A stretch of 64,000 bases of DNA. It comes from Castellaniella sp044508625. GTDB taxonomy: Bacteria > Pseudomonadota > Gammaproteobacteria > Burkholderiales > Burkholderiaceae_B. Shown piece after piece: positions 7,223 through 17,797 of the stretch (the stretch's first letter is position 1; each line of letters starts with the position of its first letter). Under the pieces are notes generated by a model. It saw only the letters and a program-made list of their open reading frames with translations. It was not told the origin of the DNA and ran no database searches. Position numbers and translations under genes: made by a program. Where the stretch lies: NCBI GenBank assembly GCA_044508625.1, contig JBIQHJ010000005.1:62001-126000 (forward strand), given 5' to 3'.

Positions 7223-10102
7223 TTACTTGATCAGAGAGAAGCTTTTCAGCTTGGCCGAGAAGGCCTGCTCGATCAGGTTGCGCTGCTGCTCTTGGTGCTT
7301 GGCCAGATAGCCCACCGCCGGCGAGGCGGACGCGGGGCGGCCGGCGTAGCCGAGCTTTTGCCCGTCGGTCATGTTCTCGTAGAGGTGGTGCTGGATGTAG
7401 AACCACGGGCCCTGGTTCTGCGGCTCGTCCTGGACCCACACGATCTCGGTGGCATTGCCGTATTTTTGCAGCTCGGCCTGGAAGGCCTTGTGCGCGAAGG
7501 GATAGAGCTGCTCGATGCGCAGGATGGCGACGTCCTTGCGGCCCTGCTCGGCGCGGGCATGGACCAGGTCGTAGTAGACCTTGCCCGAGCACACCTGCAC
7601 GCGCTTGACCTCGGCCGCCACGATGTCGGGATCGACCTCGCCGATCACCGACTTGAAGCCGCCCTGGGCCAGGTCCTCGAGGGGCGAGGTGGCGTCCTTG
7701 TTGCGCAGCAGCGACTTGGGCGTGAACAGGACCAGCGGCTTGCGGAACGGCCGGATCATCTGGCGCCGCAGCACGTGGAAGATCTGCGCGCCGTTGGTCG
7801 GCTGCACGAGCTGCATGTTGTTGTCGGCGCACAATTGCAGGAAGCGCTCGATGCGGGCCGAGGAGTGCTCGGGGCCCTGGCCCTCGTAGCCGTGCGGCAG
7901 CATCAGCACCAGGCCGCACTGGCGGCCCCACTTGGCCTCGCCCGAGCTGATGAACTGGTCGATCACGACCTGGGCGCCGTTGGCGAAGTCGCCGAACTGG
8001 GCCTCCCAGATGGTCATCACGTTGGGCTCGGCCGTGGCGTAGCCGTACTCGAAGCCCAGCACCGCCGCCTCGGAGAGCACCGAGTCGATGACCGTGAAGG
8101 GCGCCTGGTTTTCGGAGACGTTCTGCAGGGGCACGTAGGTGCCGTCGTCCCAGCGCTCGCGCTTTTGATCGTGCAGCACGGCATGGCGGTGGCTGAAGGT
8201 GCCCCGCCCCGAGTCCTGCCCGGTGATGCGGATGGCGTAGCCGTTGGCCACCAGGGTCGCGAAGGCCAGGTGCTCGCCCATGCCCCAGTCGACCGGGTGC
8301 TCGCCGCGCGCCATGGCGCGGCGGTCGGTCAGCAGCTTGTTGACCAGCGGGTGGACGGTGAAGCCCTCGGGGAGCTGGGTGAGCTTTTCGCCGATGCGGT
8401 TGAGCTCGGCCAGCGGGATGCCGGTGTCGGCATGGTCGGTCCACTTGGCGCCCAGGAAGGGCGACCAGTCGGTGGAGTATTTGTTCTTGTAGTCGGTCAG
8501 CACGGGCTCGACCGTGCGCTGGCCGTCCTCCATGAGCTGGCGGTAGTCCTTGACCATCTGGTCGGGCTCGGCCTCGGCCAGGACGCCCTGCGTCACCAGG
8601 CGGTCGGCGTAGAGCTTGCGCGTGCCGGGGTGCTTGCCGATGCTCTTGTACATCAGGGGCTGGGTGAGCGAGGGGGTGTCCTGCTCGTTGTGGCCCAACT
8701 TGCGGAAGCACACGATGTCGACCACGACGTCGTGGCGGAACTGCTGGCGATAGTCCAGGGCGAGCTGGGTCACGAACACCACGGCCTCGGGATCGTCGCC
8801 GTTGACGTGGAACACGGGGGCCTCGATCATCTTGACGACGTCGGTGCAGTACAGCGTCGAGCGCGTGTCGCGCGGATCCGAGGTCGTGAAGCCGATCTGG
8901 TTGTTGATGACGATGTGCAGGGTGCCGCCCGTGCCGTAGCCGCGGGTCTGGGCGAGGTTGAGGGTCTCCATCACGACGCCCTGGCCGGCGAAGGCGGCGT
9001 CGCCGTGCACCAGCACGGGCAGGACCTGCAGGCCCTCGCGGTCGCCGCGGCGGTCCTGGCGGGCGCGCACGCTGCCCTCGACCACGGGATTGACGATCTC
9101 GAGGTGGGAGGGGTTGAAGGCCAGCGACAGGTGGATCGGGCCGCCGCGGGTGGACAGGTCGCTCGAGAAGCCGTTGTGGTATTTGACGTCGCCGTCGCTC
9201 AGGGCCTGGCTGTGCTTGCCCTCGAACTCGGCGAACAGGTCGCTGGGCATCTTGCCCATGATGTTGACCAGCATGTTGAGGCGCCCGCGGTGGGCCATGC
9301 CGACCACGAGTTCCTGGATGCCGTTGTCGCCCGCGTGGTTGACCACCTCGTCCATCGCGGCGATGAAGCTTTCCCCGCCCTCGAGGGAAAAGCGCTTTTG
9401 CCCCACGTACTTGGTGTGCAGGAAGCGTTCCAGGCCCTCGGCCTCGGTCACCTGGCGCAGGATGTTGCGCTTTTGCTCGACGGTGAACTCGGGCACGCCC
9501 AGGGTGGATTCCAGGCGTTCCTGGATCCAGCGCTTGGCCGCCGGATCCGAGATGTACATGAACTCGGCGCCGATGTTGCGGCAGTAGGTGTCGCGCAAGG
9601 CCTTGAGGATGTCCCGCAGGGTCATCGTGTCGGCCTTGGTGAAATAGGTGTTGGTGGCGGAATAGACCTGGTCCAGGTCGGCCTCGGTCAGGCCGTAGAA
9701 CGCCGGATCCAGCTCGGGGATCTCGGGGCGGTCGCGGCGCTTGAGCGGATCGAGCTCGGCCAGGCGCAGGCCCAGCGAGCGATACGCGGCGATGAGGGAC
9801 TGGACGTAGACCTGCTTGCTCGCGATCGCCAGGGCCTGGTCGGAGGCCTGGGCCGGGCGGACGGTGAAGCTGTTTTCACGGGCGCGCTGGGCGAAGGAGG
9901 CGATGATCGGCGCGTGGGCCTGGTCTCGCGTGGCCTCGCGGCCGTCCACGGCGGGCTGGTGCTGGAGCTGGTCGAAGTAGCTGCGCCACTGGTCCGGGAC
10001 GGATCCCGGATTGTCCAGGTAGGACTCGTAGAGGTCTTCGACGTAGGGCGCGTTGGCGCCGAAAAGATAGGAATGGGACTGGAGTTCTTGTTCCGTGGAC
10101 AT
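7223..10102 (-). CDS. odhA: 2-oxoglutarate dehydrogenase E1 component
   Basis: Thiamine-diphosphate E1 enzyme that decarboxylates 2-oxoglutarate in the TCA cycle. At 959 aa it has family length. Recognisable parts are the N-terminal YLFGANAPYVEDLYESYL motif, GMAHRGRLNMLVN, the ThDP-binding HGDAAFAGQGVVMET with INNQIGFTT, and the C-terminal half with GQDSGRGTFSHRH. I chose ATG 10102 (MSTEQELQ) over the in-frame GTG at 10114, because a TAAGG box just upstream suits the ATG and the family normally begins there. It is first of the odhA-odhB-odhL-zapE-trpS strand group and divergent from maeB. Confidence 0.97.
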   Translation of the reverse strand: MSTEQELQSHSYLFGANAPYVEDLYESYLDNPGSVPDQWRSYFDQLQHQPAVDGREATRDQAHAPIIASFAQRARENSFTVRPAQASDQALAIASKQVYVQSLIAAYRSLGLRLAELDPLKRRDRPEIPELDPAFYGLTEADLDQVYSATNTYFTKADTMTLRDILKALRDTYCRNIGAEFMYISDPAAKRWIQERLESTLGVPEFTVEQKRNILRQVTEAEGLERFLHTKYVGQKRFSLEGGESFIAAMDEVVNHAGDNGIQELVVGMAHRGRLNMLVNIMGKMPSDLFAEFEGKHSQALSDGDVKYHNGFSSDLSTRGGPIHLSLAFNPSHLEIVNPVVEGSVRARQDRRGDREGLQVLPVLVHGDAAFAGQGVVMETLNLAQTRGYGTGGTLHIVINNQIGFTTSDPRDTRSTLYCTDVVKMIEAPVFHVNGDDPEAVVFVTQLALDYRQQFRHDVVVDIVCFRKLGHNEQDTPSLTQPLMYKSIGKHPGTRKLYADRLVTQGVLAEAEPDQMVKDYRQLMEDGQRTVEPVLTDYKNKYSTDWSPFLGAKWTDHADTGIPLAELNRIGEKLTQLPEGFTVHPLVNKLLTDRRAMARGEHPVDWGMGEHLAFATLVANGYAIRITGQDSGRGTFSHRHAVLHDQKRERWDDGTYVPLQNVSENQAPFTVIDSVLSEAAVLGFEYGYATAEPNVMTIWEAQFGDFANGAQVVIDQFISSGEAKWGRQCGLVLMLPHGYEGQGPEHSSARIERFLQLCADNNMQLVQPTNGAQIFHVLRRQMIRPFRKPLVLFTPKSLLRNKDATSPLEDLAQGGFKSVIGEVDPDIVAAEVKRVQVCSGKVYYDLVHARAEQGRKDVAILRIEQLYPFAHKAFQAELQKYGNATEIVWVQDEPQNQGPWFYIQHHLYENMTDGQKLGYAGRPASASPAVGYLAKHQEQQRNLIEQAFSAKLKSFSLIK

Positions 10103-10377
10103 TGTATGCTTCACCTTACGAGTGCTTCACTCGAACGATGCAGGATTGAAAAACCTTCCGCGACACGGCCAGACCGGATAGCGGATAGCGGGGCAGAAGG
10201 CAACGTACGACGCCTTGCATAAGCCGTATTAGGGCCCAAGTATACCCGCGAACCCCGAGGGGTATACACTGATCGGCCCGAAATGGCCGCTTGGCGTCCC
10301 TTTCGGCGGCATCGGCGTTGGCATTAACAAACACTCGCACCCTACGAACCAAGGAAAAGGCAGGAGCTCGCCAAGAC
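10103..10377. promoter_or_regulatory. Divergent odhA/maeB intergenic region with an inverted repeat
   Basis: These 275 bp separate the starts of two central-carbon genes. A perfect inverted repeat, GTATACCC at 10240-10247 and GGGTATAC at 10260-10267, has a 12-base spacer and lies about 140 bp from odhA and 110 bp from maeB. It could be a dimeric repressor site or an RNA hairpin. I could not identify convincing sigma70 -35/-10 pairs. For maeB, an AGGAG ribosome site lies at 10362-10366, 11 bases before its ATG. Confidence 0.5.
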
Positions 10378-12675
<2,298 letters not shown>

Positions 12676-12706
12676 GCCGCGCGCGGGGGCTCGGATCGCC
12701 GCAAGG

Positions 12707-12734
12707 GACCCGGGCCCCGTGCGGGGTCCGGGTC
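12707..12734 (+). terminator. GC-rich hairpin after maeB
   Basis: Bases 12707-12734 form a 12-bp stem (GACCCGG/CCGGGTC arms, a G-T wobble, then CCCC/GGGG) with a GTGC loop, 31 bp after the maeB stop. No T-run follows, so it may be a weak or factor-assisted terminator. It sits between maeB and the convergent tssE. Confidence 0.55.
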
Positions 12735-12783
12735 GCCGCATGGCGCCCGGGCCGTCGTATGGGGCCGGTGCCGCCGCGCGGGC

Positions 12784-13221
12784 CTAGCCCGCGGTCCTGG
12801 GATCGACGAATATCCGCCCGGCCGAATTCACGCGCAGGGTCACGGCGAAGGCCTGGCCCGGCGCGCCGGCGCGGTCGGATTCCAGTTGGCCGCGCAGTTC
12901 GAAGCGCAGGGTGATGACCTCGCGCTGCTCTTGCTCGACCGTGATGCGGACGTTCCTCAGGCGGGGCTCGTAGCGGGCCACCTGGCGGACGATCGCCTCG
13001 GACAGCGACTCGGTCGTCCCCAGCGCGAACGAGCCGGCGATGTTGCTCATGTCGGGCATGCCGTAGTCGGGGTCGATGGGCACCGATCCGGCGCGCGTGT
13101 TGAGCAGCCGGACGAGGTGGCTGGCGACGGAATCCCGCAGCAGGCGGTCGGGCGGGACCCCGGCCGTGCGGCCCGGATCCTCCAGCGCCGACAGGCGTTC
13201 CAGCAGGCGAATGTGGCTCAT
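12784..13221 (-). CDS. tssE: T6SS baseplate subunit TssE (gp25-like)
   Basis: Small wedge protein of the type VI baseplate, homologous to phage T4 gp25. The 145-aa protein starts MSHIRLLERLS, where gp25-like members often read LLERL. It contains the conserved SVASHLVRLLNTRAGSVPIDPDYGMPD block, which covers the LNTR.G....P.YG signature, and EPRLRNVRITVEQ near the C-terminus. It is the only core tss gene on the minus strand and diverges from tssF, so it needs its own promoter in the 160-bp gap. In many T6SS loci tssE lies beside tssF in the same direction. Confidence 0.93.
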   Translation of the reverse strand: MSHIRLLERLSALEDPGRTAGVPPDRLLRDSVASHLVRLLNTRAGSVPIDPDYGMPDMSNIAGSFALGTTESLSEAIVRQVARYEPRLRNVRITVEQEQREVITLRFELRGQLESDRAGAPGQAFAVTLRVNSAGRIFVDPRTAG

Positions 13222-13381
13222 GCCGTCCGGCTTCCATGGAAAGAATGGCGTGGGAAATCATAGCATCCGGCCACGGCGCCGCGCGGCGCCCGCCCCGGTC
13301 CTTCCCTTGACACCGGGAAACGGGATCATGCAGTATGTCCGACGCAACCCCCGCGCGAGACGCGCTCACCCCGAATAGGCC
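13222..13381. promoter_or_regulatory. Divergent tssE/tssF intergenic region
   Basis: This 160-bp gap must hold promoters for tssE leftward and for the tssF operon rightward. I see no convincing sigma70 pair and no GG-N10-GC sigma54 element. The ribosome site before tssF is weak (AATAGGCC before ATG 13382). Confidence 0.3.
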
Positions 13382-15112
13382 ATGGCCACCAGCTTCAACC
13401 GGTTCTACGCCACCGAACTCGCCCGCCTGCGCGCCAATTCGCTGGAATTCGCGCAGGCCAATCCCGCCGTGGCCCCCATGCTCGGCTCGGTGTCGACCGA
13501 CCCCGACGTCGAGCGCCTGCTCGAGGGCGTGGCCTTCCTCAACGGCCTGACGCGCCAGAAGCTCGACGACGAATTCCCCGAGATCGTCCAGGAGCTCGCC
13601 AGCATCCTGGTGCCGCAGTTCCTGCGCCCGCTGCCGGCATCGACCATGATCGCCTTCACGCCCAAGGCGCAGCTCGCCGAGACGGCCGTGATCGCCGAGG
13701 GCACCGAGATCGGCTCGACTCCCGTCGAGGGCGTGAGCTGCCGGTTCCGCACCACGGCCGCGCTGCAGGTCCATCCCCTGGCGCTCGAGACCGCCGCGAG
13801 CGAGCGCCAGGACGACGGCTCGTACACGCTGCGCCTGCAATTCCAGTCCCAGGAAGACGCCCAGGGCCTGATGCTGCCCGAGCGCCTGCGCCTGTTCCTC
13901 GCCGACGAGCAGGCCGAGGCGGCCAATCTGTTCATGCTGCTGTGCACCCAGGTCAAGAGCGTGCGCCTGCTCGACCAGCAAGGACACGCCGTCCCCTTGT
14001 CGGCCACGCCGTCCGTGCCCGGCTTCGACGAATCGCTGCTGCCCTATCCCGACAACGCCTTTCCGGCCTTCAGTTGGATGCAGGAACTCTTGTTCCTGCC
14101 GCAGAAATTCCTGTTCGTCGAGCTCACCGACCTGCACAAGGGCCGCGGCCTGCTGCAGGGCAATCGTTTCCGCATCGAGATCGCCTTTCACCGCAACGGC
14201 TTCGCCATGCCGCAGGTCACGGCGCGCCACTTCGCGCTGAACGTGACGCCCGCGGTCAACCTGTTCCCCGTCGAGGCCGAGCCCATCAACCTCGACCACG
14301 AGATGTCGGAATACCTGATCCTGCCGCACGGCGCCCAGCGGCGGCACTACCAGATCCATTCCATCGACTCGGTCAGCGGCTACCGGCAGGGCGGCGCCGA
14401 GCCCAAGCGCTACGTGCCCTTTTCACTGCTCACCCACTCGCGCCAGGAGGCGCAGGCCAGCTACCGGACCTCGATGCGGCCCGCCATGGTGGGCGACACC
14501 ATCGACACCTACCTGTCGGTGGTCTACGCGCCCGGCGAGGCCCCGGTCAACGAGACCCTGTCGCTGCGCCTGACCTGCACCAACCGCAACCTGCCCGAGA
14601 GCCTCAAGCTGGGCGACGTCTCGCGCCCGACCAGCACCTCGCCGGAACGCTTCACCTTTCGCAACATCACGCCCATCACCGCCGCCATCGATCCGCCGCA
14701 CGGCGAAAAGCTGCTGTGGGACGTGATCAGCCACACCACGCTCAACCTGCTGTCGCTCTCCAGCATCGAGACCCTGCGCGCCATCCTGCGGCTGTACAAC
14801 TCCACCTGCTCGTACGACAGCGGCGTGCGCAGCGCCAACGAGCGCCAGATCGACGGCCTGCTCGAGCTGGCCATCACCCGCGAGACGCGCCTGGTGCGCG
14901 GCACCATGATGCAGGGCCAGCACGTCCTGCTCGCCTGCGAGGAAAAGAACTGGCCCAGCCCCGGGGCGATGTACCTGTGGGGCTGCGTCCTCGACCGCTT
15001 CCTCGCCTGCTACGCGGGCATCAATTCCTACACGCGTTTCGAGATGTACGACAAGAACACGGGGACCACCTTCAAATGGCCGATGCGCATGGGTCGCAAG
15101 CCGGTGCTATGA
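13382..15112 (+). CDS. tssF: T6SS baseplate subunit TssF
   Basis: Baseplate wedge protein (VasA/ImpG family) that, with TssG, surrounds the TssK and VgrG hub. The 576-aa protein carries the family N-terminus FNRFYATELARLRANSLEFAQANP, the block LDDEFPEIVQELASILVPQFLRP, and a C-terminal GMYLWGCVLDRFLACYAGINSYTRFE-like region (seen as AMYLWGCVLDRF). Length is slightly below the common 590-620 aa. The stop overlaps the start of tssG as ATGA, indicating translational coupling, which fits the stoichiometric TssF-TssG complex. Confidence 0.96.
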   Translation: MATSFNRFYATELARLRANSLEFAQANPAVAPMLGSVSTDPDVERLLEGVAFLNGLTRQKLDDEFPEIVQELASILVPQFLRPLPASTMIAFTPKAQLAETAVIAEGTEIGSTPVEGVSCRFRTTAALQVHPLALETAASERQDDGSYTLRLQFQSQEDAQGLMLPERLRLFLADEQAEAANLFMLLCTQVKSVRLLDQQGHAVPLSATPSVPGFDESLLPYPDNAFPAFSWMQELLFLPQKFLFVELTDLHKGRGLLQGNRFRIEIAFHRNGFAMPQVTARHFALNVTPAVNLFPVEAEPINLDHEMSEYLILPHGAQRRHYQIHSIDSVSGYRQGGAEPKRYVPFSLLTHSRQEAQASYRTSMRPAMVGDTIDTYLSVVYAPGEAPVNETLSLRLTCTNRNLPESLKLGDVSRPTSTSPERFTFRNITPITAAIDPPHGEKLLWDVISHTTLNLLSLSSIETLRAILRLYNSTCSYDSGVRSANERQIDGLLELAITRETRLVRGTMMQGQHVLLACEEKNWPSPGAMYLWGCVLDRFLACYAGINSYTRFEMYDKNTGTTFKWPMRMGRKPVL

Positions 15113-16056
15113 AGTCCCGGCTGCTCGCCCACGGCGAGCGCTTTTCCTTCTCGCAGGCCTATCGCCTGCTGCGCCTGCTCGCGCGCAGCGAGGGCGCCAA
15201 GGACCCGGCCATCAAGGTCCGCCCCAACCTCAGCCTGGACTTCCCCGGCACCGACCTCAGCGAGATCCGCGAGCTCGGACCGGCGCAATACCGCCTGACC
15301 GCCAACTTCCTGGGCCTGTACGGCGTCACCTCGCCGCTGCCCACCTTCCATACCGAGGACCTGCTCGACGAGCAGCACGAGGGCCACCACAGCAACCGCG
15401 ACTTCCTGGACATCATCGGCCAGACCATCTACCCGCTGTTCTTCCGGGCATGGCTGAAATCGCGGGCGCACATCCGCATCAAGGAATTCGACGACCGCCG
15501 GCTGATCGAGATCTTCCACACCTTCGTGGGCGTGAGCCGGCCGCTGCGCTACATGGACCGCCCGGGCGTCGCGCAGCTCCTGCGGTTCGCGGGCCTGTTC
15601 AGCCAGTATCCGCGCTCGGCCATGGGCCTGCAGACCATCGTCGCGGCCACCTACCCCGAGACGCGCGTGGACATCGTCCAGCAGGACGAGCGCTGGCAGC
15701 CCATCCCCGAGGACCAGCGCGCCATCCTCGGAACTCGAGCCTGCGCGCTGGGCGAGGACGCCCACCTGGGCGCCTCGGTCAAGTGCCGCAGCGGCAACCT
15801 GACGCTGCGCATCACCGACGTCGGCGGCGACCTGTTCCTGAAGCTGCTGCCCGGCGGCGAGGAATTCCAGAAACTGCGCTTCCTCGTGCGCTACTACCTG
15901 CTCGACCCCCTGCACGTGCGCCTCGAACTCGAGCTGAAGGCCGGCGTCGCCCAGCCGCTGGCCCTCGGCGGCGCGCGCTGGGCGGCCCTGGGCCGCGACA
16001 CCTGGCTGCTGCGGCACGGCGCCGGGCACCGGGGCAGGCTGCGCATCACCTTGTAA
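15109..16056 (+). CDS. tssG: T6SS baseplate subunit TssG
   Basis: Baseplate wedge partner of TssF (VasB/ImpH family), 315 aa. The start ATG 15109 overlaps the tssF stop by 4 bases. Visible family features are FSFSQAYRLLRLLAR at residues 12-26, the RPNLSLDFPGTDLSEI block, then LYGVTSPLPTFHTEDL, and the C-terminal LRFLVRYYLLDPLHVRLELEL. It is followed by a 76-bp gap before vgrG. Confidence 0.96.
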   Translation: MKSRLLAHGERFSFSQAYRLLRLLARSEGAKDPAIKVRPNLSLDFPGTDLSEIRELGPAQYRLTANFLGLYGVTSPLPTFHTEDLLDEQHEGHHSNRDFLDIIGQTIYPLFFRAWLKSRAHIRIKEFDDRRLIEIFHTFVGVSRPLRYMDRPGVAQLLRFAGLFSQYPRSAMGLQTIVAATYPETRVDIVQQDERWQPIPEDQRAILGTRACALGEDAHLGASVKCRSGNLTLRITDVGGDLFLKLLPGGEEFQKLRFLVRYYLLDPLHVRLELELKAGVAQPLALGGARWAALGRDTWLLRHGAGHRGRLRITL

Positions 16057-16132
16057 ACAAGGGTCACATCCCGCTGCTTATTGGTGTAAGCTTCAAGCAA
16101 AGACGGCGGCAAAAACAGGAACGGGAAGACAC

Positions 16133-17767
16133 ATGGCGACCTCCGACAGGGAACTGATCTTCACTTTCGAACTCGACGGTCTGCGCTCGGACTTGCGCGT
16201 CATCCGCTTCGAAGGCCGCGAGGCCATTTCCCGCCCCTTCGAGTTCGACATCACCCTGGTCGGCGACGATCCCGGCATCGACCTCGATGCGGCGCTGAAC
16301 GCCACCGCGACCCTCACTCTCAAGTCGCGCGACCTGTCGAAGTCCGTCCCCTATCGCGGCATGCTCGCGCGGTTCGAGCAGCTCGGCGGCGTCGACCGCT
16401 ATTACTTCTACCGAGCCACGCTCGTGCCGCGCCTCTGGCGGGCCGGCCTGAACCTCCTCAACGAGATCTACCTCGACGAGCAATCCATCCCCGACATCAT
16501 CCGGGCGGTGCTCGAGCGCAACGGCCTGCGGGGCCCCGACGTCGAGATCAGGCTGAAGGACCCTTCGGCCTACCGCAACCGCAGCTTCACCTGCCAGTAC
16601 CAGGAAAGCGACCTCGCCTTCGTCTCGCGCTGGATGGAGCAGGAGGGGCTCTACTACTACTTCGACCACGAGGCCAAGCCGTCCGGCGAGGTGCTCGCCA
16701 TCGTCGACTACAAGGAGGCCCAGCCGCCCGGGGCCATCCGCCTGCGCTACACCCCGCCCGAGAACGTGCAGACCGACCGCCAGGACGCCTGCGTCACCGC
16801 ATTCACCTGCCGCAAGACCCACCTGCCCGGCACGGCGCTGGTGCAGGACTTCAACTATCGGCGGGCGAGCCTGGGCGACAACCTCAAGGCCGACGCCCCG
16901 ATCCAGGACGGTGCGCACGGCCAATACATGCTGTATGGCCAGAACCTGCGCACCGAGGCCGACGCCCGGCGCCTGTCGCAAGTGCGCGCCGAGGAACTGG
17001 CCGTCCAGGGCACGGAGTTCGTGGGGGAAGCCCCGGCCGTCGGCGTGCGCAGCGGCCACTTCCTGGACGTCGAAAGCCACTTCCGCGCCAGCTTCGACGC
17101 CCGCTACCTCGTGACCGAGGTCACGCACCGGGGCTCGCAGGCGGGCGTCGTCCTGGCCGGGCAGAACACCGCCTACAACCGGGGCGAGCAAGGATCGATC
17201 TACCAGTGCGAGTTCCGCGCCATCGAATCGAGCCGGCAATACCGGGCCCCGAGGCTCACCCCGCGTCCCAGCATCGACGGCGTGCTGAGCGCCATCATCG
17301 ACGCCGAGGGCAGCGGCGAACTGGCCGAGCTCAACGAATACGGCCAATACAAGGTCCAGTTGCTGTACGACTACTCTGAAAAATCCGCGAACAAGGGCTC
17401 CTCGTGGCTGCGCATGGCGACGCCGTATGCCGGCAAGTACGAGGGCATGCACTTTCCGCTGCTCAAGGGGACCGAGGTCCTGCTGGCCTTCCTCCAGGGC
17501 GACCCCGACCAGCCCATCATCCTGGGCGCCGTGCCGAATTCCGAGACTCCCAGCATCATCCGCGACCGGAATGCCGCCACCAACGGCATCCGGACGGTGG
17601 GCGGCAACACGCTGCAGATGATCGACACCCCGGGCAAGCAGACCATCACGCTGTATTCGCCGGTGGCCGACACGATGGTCTACCTCGGCGTATTTCCCGA
17701 TCCCCCAAAAGAGGGCCCGCCCAGTCCGCTCGGCGACCCCGCCGAGACCTTGAACAATATGTCCTGA
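16133..17767 (+). CDS. vgrG: T6SS spike protein VgrG (TssI), short form
   Basis: Trimeric spike that sits on the Hcp tube and is expelled with it. The gp27-like part covers about residues 1-370 (YRGMLARFEQL, SFTCQYQESDLAFVSRWMEQEGLYYYFDH) and the gp5 OB-fold about 370-500 (GQYKVQLLYDYSEK, GTEVLLAFLQGDPDQPIILGAV). The protein is only 544 aa and ends about 40 residues after NTLQMIDTPGKQ, so the usual beta-helical needle is missing. The stop TGA (17765-17767) is followed, with no other stop, by ten codons and then the ATG of the next gene in the same frame. That next gene is beta-helix-like, so a split of one longer VgrG is possible. Confidence 0.95.
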   Translation: MATSDRELIFTFELDGLRSDLRVIRFEGREAISRPFEFDITLVGDDPGIDLDAALNATATLTLKSRDLSKSVPYRGMLARFEQLGGVDRYYFYRATLVPRLWRAGLNLLNEIYLDEQSIPDIIRAVLERNGLRGPDVEIRLKDPSAYRNRSFTCQYQESDLAFVSRWMEQEGLYYYFDHEAKPSGEVLAIVDYKEAQPPGAIRLRYTPPENVQTDRQDACVTAFTCRKTHLPGTALVQDFNYRRASLGDNLKADAPIQDGAHGQYMLYGQNLRTEADARRLSQVRAEELAVQGTEFVGEAPAVGVRSGHFLDVESHFRASFDARYLVTEVTHRGSQAGVVLAGQNTAYNRGEQGSIYQCEFRAIESSRQYRAPRLTPRPSIDGVLSAIIDAEGSGELAELNEYGQYKVQLLYDYSEKSANKGSSWLRMATPYAGKYEGMHFPLLKGTEVLLAFLQGDPDQPIILGAVPNSETPSIIRDRNAATNGIRTVGGNTLQMIDTPGKQTITLYSPVADTMVYLGVFPDPPKEGPPSPLGDPAETLNNMS

Positions 17768-17797
17768 GCCGAGCACTCGGACTTCCTGGGAGCAGAA

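Noticed and set aside
10102..10114. GTG 10114 as the odhA start (adds MKHT)
   Set aside because: The TAAGG box overlaps this GTG, so it cannot serve it. It suits the ATG at 10102, where the family N-terminus begins.
6428..10222. Long plus-strand open frame opposite odhA and part of odhB
   Set aside because: Low-complexity Leu/Ala/Val/Arg composition and full overlap with two well-recognised enzymes. It is a mirror of the coding strand.
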